A stretch of 64,000 nucleotides of DNA from Rebecca billardiae RCC1528 (lineage: Eukaryota; Haptophyta): positions 1,178,001 through 1,242,000 of the forward strand of contig OZ251222.1 of the NCBI GenBank assembly GCA_965240325.2, read 5' to 3'. The stretch's first letter is position 1; every line of letters starts with the position of its first letter. Positions 60,082-64,000 of the stretch are shown one piece after another. The translations under genes and the position numbers were made by a program. Below the pieces are notes generated by a model. The model worked only from the letters and a program-made list of their open reading frames with translations. It made no database searches and was not told the DNA's origin.

Positions 60082-62565
60082 ATGCCCCCGCGCGCACGCC
60101 AGCGCGACCTCCCCGACGGGGTCCTCGGTCTCGCGCGGCAGAGAGCTGAGAACGGCGATGCCAATGCACAATTCGTGCTCGCCGTAATGCACCTCAACGG
60201 CGAGCACGGCGCGGAGAGAGACGTGGCGCGCGCAGTCGAGTGGGCGCGCCGCTCCGCGGCGCAGGGCTACCCAATGGCGCACAACATGCTGGGACATCGG
60301 TACCGCAATGGCGAGGGTGTGCCCAAGGATGACGCGCAGGCGGCGCATCACTTCCGCACGGCCGCAGAAGGTGGCCACGCCGGGGCCATGTACAACTGGG
60401 CGCTCTACCTGCTCACAGGAATCGGCACTGCGCACGACGGGCTAGAGGGCTCGCGCTGGATGAAGAAGGCGGTGGACGCAGGCGACACGAATGCCAAGGC
60501 GCAGTTCGCGCAGTTCACCGACTTGGGCTGGGATGAGCGCAGCCCGCTCCCTGGCTCGTCGCGGCCGTGGGTGCGCGACCCGCTGAGCGGCGCGTTCAAA
60601 CCCGACCCAGCAGAACGTGCGCTTCAGCACAGCTGCTCTGGCTTCAGCACCGTCATCTGGGAGCCCGGGCACAAGGTGTACCTGCTCGGGCTCAAGTCCG
60701 AGGCGGGGCGGCGGCACAACGGCCGCTGCGGCCGCGTGCTCACCCCGCTCACCGACGGCCGCCACACCGTGCGGCTCGAGCCGACGGCCTCCGCCGACGC
60801 CGGCGCCGGCGCCGGCGCCGGCGCCGAGGCGGCGAGGCCAGACGAGCTGCGCGTGCGTCCAGGCCACATCTTCCCGGTGGACTCGTTCGAGCTGCTCGAG
60901 GCGTGCTTGGACGAGGAGCCGGCGCTGGTGGCCGACGTGCGCGCCATGCTGCGCGCGTGGGCCAGCGCGCCCTCCGCAGCGGAGCTGAGCGCCGATGCGG
61001 AGACGCCGTTGCGAATGCTGGCGCTCAACTGCGCGCTCGACGGCTCGACGCGGCTTCGCGCTCTGATGGACGCGGAGGCGTGCGCGCCGTTGGTGCGCGA
61101 GATCGCGCGCGCGGACGTGGCGACGCGCGCGCCCAACTTCGCCTTCACGTGCCTCCAGAACCTCCACGCCTTCGGCGTGGACATGTCCGTGGTGAACGAA
61201 GCCCTGCGGCGGCGGCGGCGCGCCGCGGGCGGCGCCGAGGCGGCCAGTGCTGAGGACGCCGCGCAGCACACGCTGCTACCGCCTGGAGTCACGGCGCTCA
61301 AGAAGGAGGAGCACGAGCAGGCGCACGTGAGGCTGCGCGCGCTGCTCGACGCGCTGGGCGGCGAGTACGTCGGCGCCGTGGTCGGCGTGCTGCGCGCACC
61401 CTGCTTCGGCAAGCTGAGCGGCTCCCGCGGCGGCGGCGGCGGCTTCGGCGGCGGCGGCGGCGGCGGCAGCGGGGAGGACAAGCGCCCAGCGGACTTGTCA
61501 GCACTCGCGGCTGGCTGCTCTTGGAAGTGCGCCCTGGAGCAGCTGTCGAACGCGAGCTCGCTCTCGCCGCGCGTGCTGTGGCGCAGCGGTGTGTTCGCCG
61601 CCACGCTCGACCTGCTCGACGCCGAGCCGGCTGAGCTCGAGCTCGCGCCGCCGCTCCGCGCGGTGCGGACGTCCGGGCGCGCCGCCGACCGGCGCACGCT
61701 TGGGCTGGAGCTGGAGCGTACGCGCGAGACAGCCGCCAGGCTGCTCGTCAGCCTGGTGGCGAACGAGCAGACGGCGCGCGCCAAGTACGTGGCGGCGGGG
61801 ACGGGCCTGTCCGCCGAGGCCATGCTCGCGCGCGTGCAGCGCGCGCAGCCGCGCGCGCCCCCGGACGTGCGCGCGTCGCTGCAAACGGTCGCCCTCGCCT
61901 TGCAGGCGGCGGGCGCGGGCTCGGAGCAGCACAAGCCGTCGGCGAGCGGGCCGGCGCCGCCGAGCGCGCAGCCGACGACGGGCGGCAGCGCGGCCGACGC
62001 GCCGGCGCGCGGCTCCTTCTCGCGCGTGGGCACGTCGTGCCGGCACTGCGGCGCGTACGAGCCGGCGGACCGCCCGCACAAGCGGTGTGCGCGCTGCGGC
62101 GTCCCGGCGTACTGCTCGCGCGAGTGTCAGGCGGCAGACTGGGCGGCGCACAGGGCGGACTGCAAGCGCGACAGCGCGCACCGCGCGAGCCGCAAGGCGG
62201 GGCAGCAGCTCATCGAGGCGCAGAAGGGCGTGCTCGGCGCGTTCGTGCAGAGCTCGTACCTCTGGCTCCTCGGCCGCGCGCTGCTCGACGGCATCGCCCT
62301 CTCCGACATGCTCATTGACGTCGACTTCGACCGCGTCGGCGACGACGGCGTGCCGCCGCGCTGCGAGGTGCTCTCTGAGCGCGACCTCGACAACTTGATC
62401 GCGCGGTACCACGGCCTCGGGCACCGGCTCGACGCGGCGCAGTTCGCGCGCACGCGCGCGCGGAAGCGCGCGGAGGAGCCGCACACCGCCGTGCACATCC
62501 TCTACGTGTGCATGCAGGGCGGCGAGAGCTTGGCGGGGTATCAGGTGCGGTCGCAGCCGCACTGA
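60082..62565 (+). CDS. Sel1-repeat protein with C-terminal MYND zinc finger
   Basis: An 827-residue single-exon protein. Residues ~10-140 contain three or four Sel1-like TPR-type repeats (NAQFVLAVMHLNGEHG; AHNMLGHRYRNGEGVPKDDA; AMYNWALYLLTGIGTAHDG). Next comes a segment with VYLLGLKSEAGRRHNGRCG typical of a fill-in domain found beside Sel1/MYND in algae, and a helical middle. The MYND finger lies at ~651-693 (CRHCGAYEP...CARCGVPAYCSRECQAADW...HRADC), with all Cys/His ligands visible. MYND fingers bind Pro-rich peptides, and Sel1 repeats make protein scaffolds, so an adaptor role is inferred. The ATG at 60082 directly precedes the repeats; 59977 is an alternative. Confidence 0.85.
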   Translation: MPPRARQRDLPDGVLGLARQRAENGDANAQFVLAVMHLNGEHGAERDVARAVEWARRSAAQGYPMAHNMLGHRYRNGEGVPKDDAQAAHHFRTAAEGGHAGAMYNWALYLLTGIGTAHDGLEGSRWMKKAVDAGDTNAKAQFAQFTDLGWDERSPLPGSSRPWVRDPLSGAFKPDPAERALQHSCSGFSTVIWEPGHKVYLLGLKSEAGRRHNGRCGRVLTPLTDGRHTVRLEPTASADAGAGAGAGAEAARPDELRVRPGHIFPVDSFELLEACLDEEPALVADVRAMLRAWASAPSAAELSADAETPLRMLALNCALDGSTRLRALMDAEACAPLVREIARADVATRAPNFAFTCLQNLHAFGVDMSVVNEALRRRRRAAGGAEAASAEDAAQHTLLPPGVTALKKEEHEQAHVRLRALLDALGGEYVGAVVGVLRAPCFGKLSGSRGGGGGFGGGGGGGSGEDKRPADLSALAAGCSWKCALEQLSNASSLSPRVLWRSGVFAATLDLLDAEPAELELAPPLRAVRTSGRAADRRTLGLELERTRETAARLLVSLVANEQTARAKYVAAGTGLSAEAMLARVQRAQPRAPPDVRASLQTVALALQAAGAGSEQHKPSASGPAPPSAQPTTGGSAADAPARGSFSRVGTSCRHCGAYEPADRPHKRCARCGVPAYCSRECQAADWAAHRADCKRDSAHRASRKAGQQLIEAQKGVLGAFVQSSYLWLLGRALLDGIALSDMLIDVDFDRVGDDGVPPRCEVLSERDLDNLIARYHGLGHRLDAAQFARTRARKRAEEPHTAVHILYVCMQGGESLAGYQVRSQPH

Positions 62566-62900
62566 GCACTCGCACGAGGCCCGCGCGCGCAGACGCGCGT
62601 GCGCGCGGACGCGCGTGCGCCACCATCGCGCTGCACGGTTGCGCGGGCACGACCATCGCGCTGCACGGTTGCGCGGGCACGACCATCCAGAGCGGCTGCG
62701 CGAGCTGGCTGCGCTATGTGCGCTCGCTCATCGTCGTCGCCTGTACCAGCGCCGGCGCCCGATGCGAGCGCACCCTCTGCGCACCGCGCCGCGCACACCC
62801 TGCCTCACCGCGCGCCGCGCGCGCATGCCCATTGCCCCGCTCGGCCGCGCGGCCGCGCCCTCCGCCCGCGCCCACCATCCATCAGTCGTTGCTCTTCGGC
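62566..62900. repeat. GC-rich gap with a ~28-bp tandem pair
   Basis: CACCATCGCGCTGCACGGTT followed by GCGCGGGCACG occurs twice in a row at about 62622-62680, then decays. A candidate splice acceptor (CCATCCATCAG) lies at about 62880 before the next gene. Confidence 0.5.
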
Positions 62901-63173
62901 ATGCCGGTCGTGGAGGTGCTCATGCCGCTCCTCCTCCGCGTGGTGGGCAGCGGAGAGATCACGAGCATGGCGGACGCGCGCCAGGCCCTGAGTGCCGCGA
63001 AGATGGGCGGAGAGCTGATGCAGCACCCGGCGATCGTCGAGTTCCAGGCGCGCGTCGCAGAGGCGCAGGCCGCCACGCGCCCAGTGGATATGAGCGCCGT
63101 CTTGCGCGAGGTCCCGCGCGGGCAGTTTGAACAGGTCCTGCGCGAGATGCGGGTGAATCAGGACTCGGCCTGA
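62901..63173 (+). CDS. Small hypothetical protein
   Basis: A 90-residue frame from the ATG at 62901 that I do not recognise. Its composition (MPVVEVLMPLLLRVVGSGEI, then MGGELMQHPAIVEFQARVAE and REVPRGQFEQVLREMRVNQD) is balanced and helical, unlike the Arg/Ala shadow frames nearby. The frame is open further upstream (ESLLF before the Met), and a CATCAG acceptor at about 62880 suggests this may be the last exon of a spliced gene whose first exon was not found. Confidence 0.5.
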   Translation: MPVVEVLMPLLLRVVGSGEITSMADARQALSAAKMGGELMQHPAIVEFQARVAEAQAATRPVDMSAVLREVPRGQFEQVLREMRVNQDSA

Positions 63174-63412
63174 TACAGGTCCGGGCGCCGCCGGCCGGAC
63201 CACGATGCGTCACGCTCATCCGTATCACTTGATGGTACACCTGTCTTACAACAGTACTACTACCCCCATACAGTTCATTAAGTACCAGTACGGTACGCGC
63301 TACTGTACGCCGATATTGTACACCGGCGGCGGTACCGACCGGGTCGGCGCGAGCGGAGGAGTTAAGAGTGGCGCCGGCGCGCCCACCGTGCATCCTGGTT
63401 CGGCTTCACGCC
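63174..63412. other. Intergenic
   Basis: Short gap with AT-richer, GTACAGTAC-like words at about 63250-63315. Nothing was recognised. Confidence 0.4.
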
Positions 63413-64000
63413 ATGCCCGACGAGCCTGCCCTGATGCGGGCGGCAACCATTCCGTCGATACAGAAGTGGAGCGGTAGCGCGGCGAAACGCGACGTACGCC
63501 ATCTGATCAGCCTGTCCGACAAGCCCGTCATGCCTCGCCCGAAGGTTGTCGCGGGCAAGATGCTTGTGCGCGTTCTTGCATGCTCGCTCGCGCCGGGCGA
63601 CATTCGGGTGCTGTCGGGTCAGGTGCGCGCGGCGTCCTCACGCAAGGCCCATCGCCTCAAGCGAAGGCCCCACCACCCCCAGCGCTCGCGTCCCCGTCTC
63701 CCACGCCACGCGCGTCACTGGTGCGCGCGCAACCCCTTCGCGGGTGTGCATGCAGGGTGACTTCATCCAGAAGCCGCCGTCCTTCCCGTACATCCCGGGC
63801 GGCGACTTGAGCGGCATCGTCGAGGAGGTCTCGCCAGAGGGCGAAGCCGCTGGCTTCACCAAGGGCGACCGCGTGATCGCCCTCTATGGCGACTTGGGCC
63901 CGCGCGGCGCCCTCGCCGAGTACGCACTCGTGAAGGTGGCGCATGCGGCACGGCTGCCGCCCGCGCTGTCTGCCGACGCGGGCGCCGCGCTGCCTTCGAG
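63413..64000 (+). CDS. Quinone-oxidoreductase-like MDR protein, 5' part (cut by window end)
   Basis: Exon 1 (63413-63622) and exon 2 (63756 to the window edge) join in phase across a 133-bp intron (GTGCGCGCGG...CATGCAG). The result is the start of a medium-chain dehydrogenase/reductase: VRVLACSLAPGDIRVLSG, then PPSFPYIPGGDLSGIVEEV, FTKGDRVIAL and GALAEYALV, the GroES-like N-terminal domain with the PG-D-SG signature. No zinc-ligand pattern is seen in this part, which fits quinone oxidoreductase-type members. The cofactor domain lies beyond the window. An additional upstream exon is possible. Confidence 0.8.

Overview
This is a nuclear-genome window from a very GC-rich eukaryote, most likely a unicellular alga; a haptophyte of the pavlovophyte kind would fit, but that is inference. 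Evidence for a eukaryote: RCC1, Hbs1-type GTPase, sterol C-24 methyltransferase, pecanex, DXO/Rai1, RING-CH, MYND and R3H proteins, and short GT-AG introns (98-179 bp) whose exon frames close exactly. Genes are compact, intron-poor and separated by repeat-rich DNA. No operons, CRISPR arrays or prokaryotic signals were seen.

Layout. 1-4800: repeats, two inverted ~215-bp sequences, and a frame-broken gene with an HTH segment and a ubiquitin-protease segment. 5190-6130: CCG-rich tandem repeat. 6480-15040: a megasatellite of about 39 units of ~217-225 bp whose sequence is almost stop-free in all six frames. 15050-18260: promoter-like CCAAT cluster, a possible coding remnant, a 1.1-kb foldback element, and (AC)66/(TA)n microsatellites. 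18263-23879: F-box/RCC1 protein head-to-head with an Hbs1-like GTPase, then a three-exon sterol methyltransferase. 24146-27988: an exact-length 857-bp inverted duplication that puts the same upstream DNA, in the same relative orientation, before the sterol methyltransferase and before a pecanex-like gene (28160-33525).

34331-37902 is the most unusual gene: the frame-consistent splice model gives one ~1028-residue protein with a nucleoside-hydrolase-like N-terminus, a multi-span membrane block and a TIR-like C-terminus. It is followed by a coiled-coil protein, a GT25-like glycosyltransferase, an MFS transporter, a CRAL-TRIO protein head-to-head with a GT90 (CAP10-like) glycosyltransferase, a dimeric tandem repeat, a C2-IPPc-C2 inositol 5-phosphatase head-to-head with a DXO/Rai1 enzyme, a sulfotransferase, a RING-CH E3 ligase, an R3H protein head-to-head with a Sel1-MYND protein, a small hypothetical gene, and the 5' end of a quinone-oxidoreductase-like gene cut by the window edge.

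The genes do not form one pathway. Recurring themes are secretory-pathway enzymes (GT25, GT90, sulfotransferase), lipid and phosphoinositide functions (sterol methyltransferase, CRAL-TRIO, 5-phosphatase), RNA quality control (Hbs1, DXO) and ubiquitin-linked proteins (F-box, RING-CH, USP remnant). Four gene pairs are divergently arranged with only 84-161 bp between start codons.
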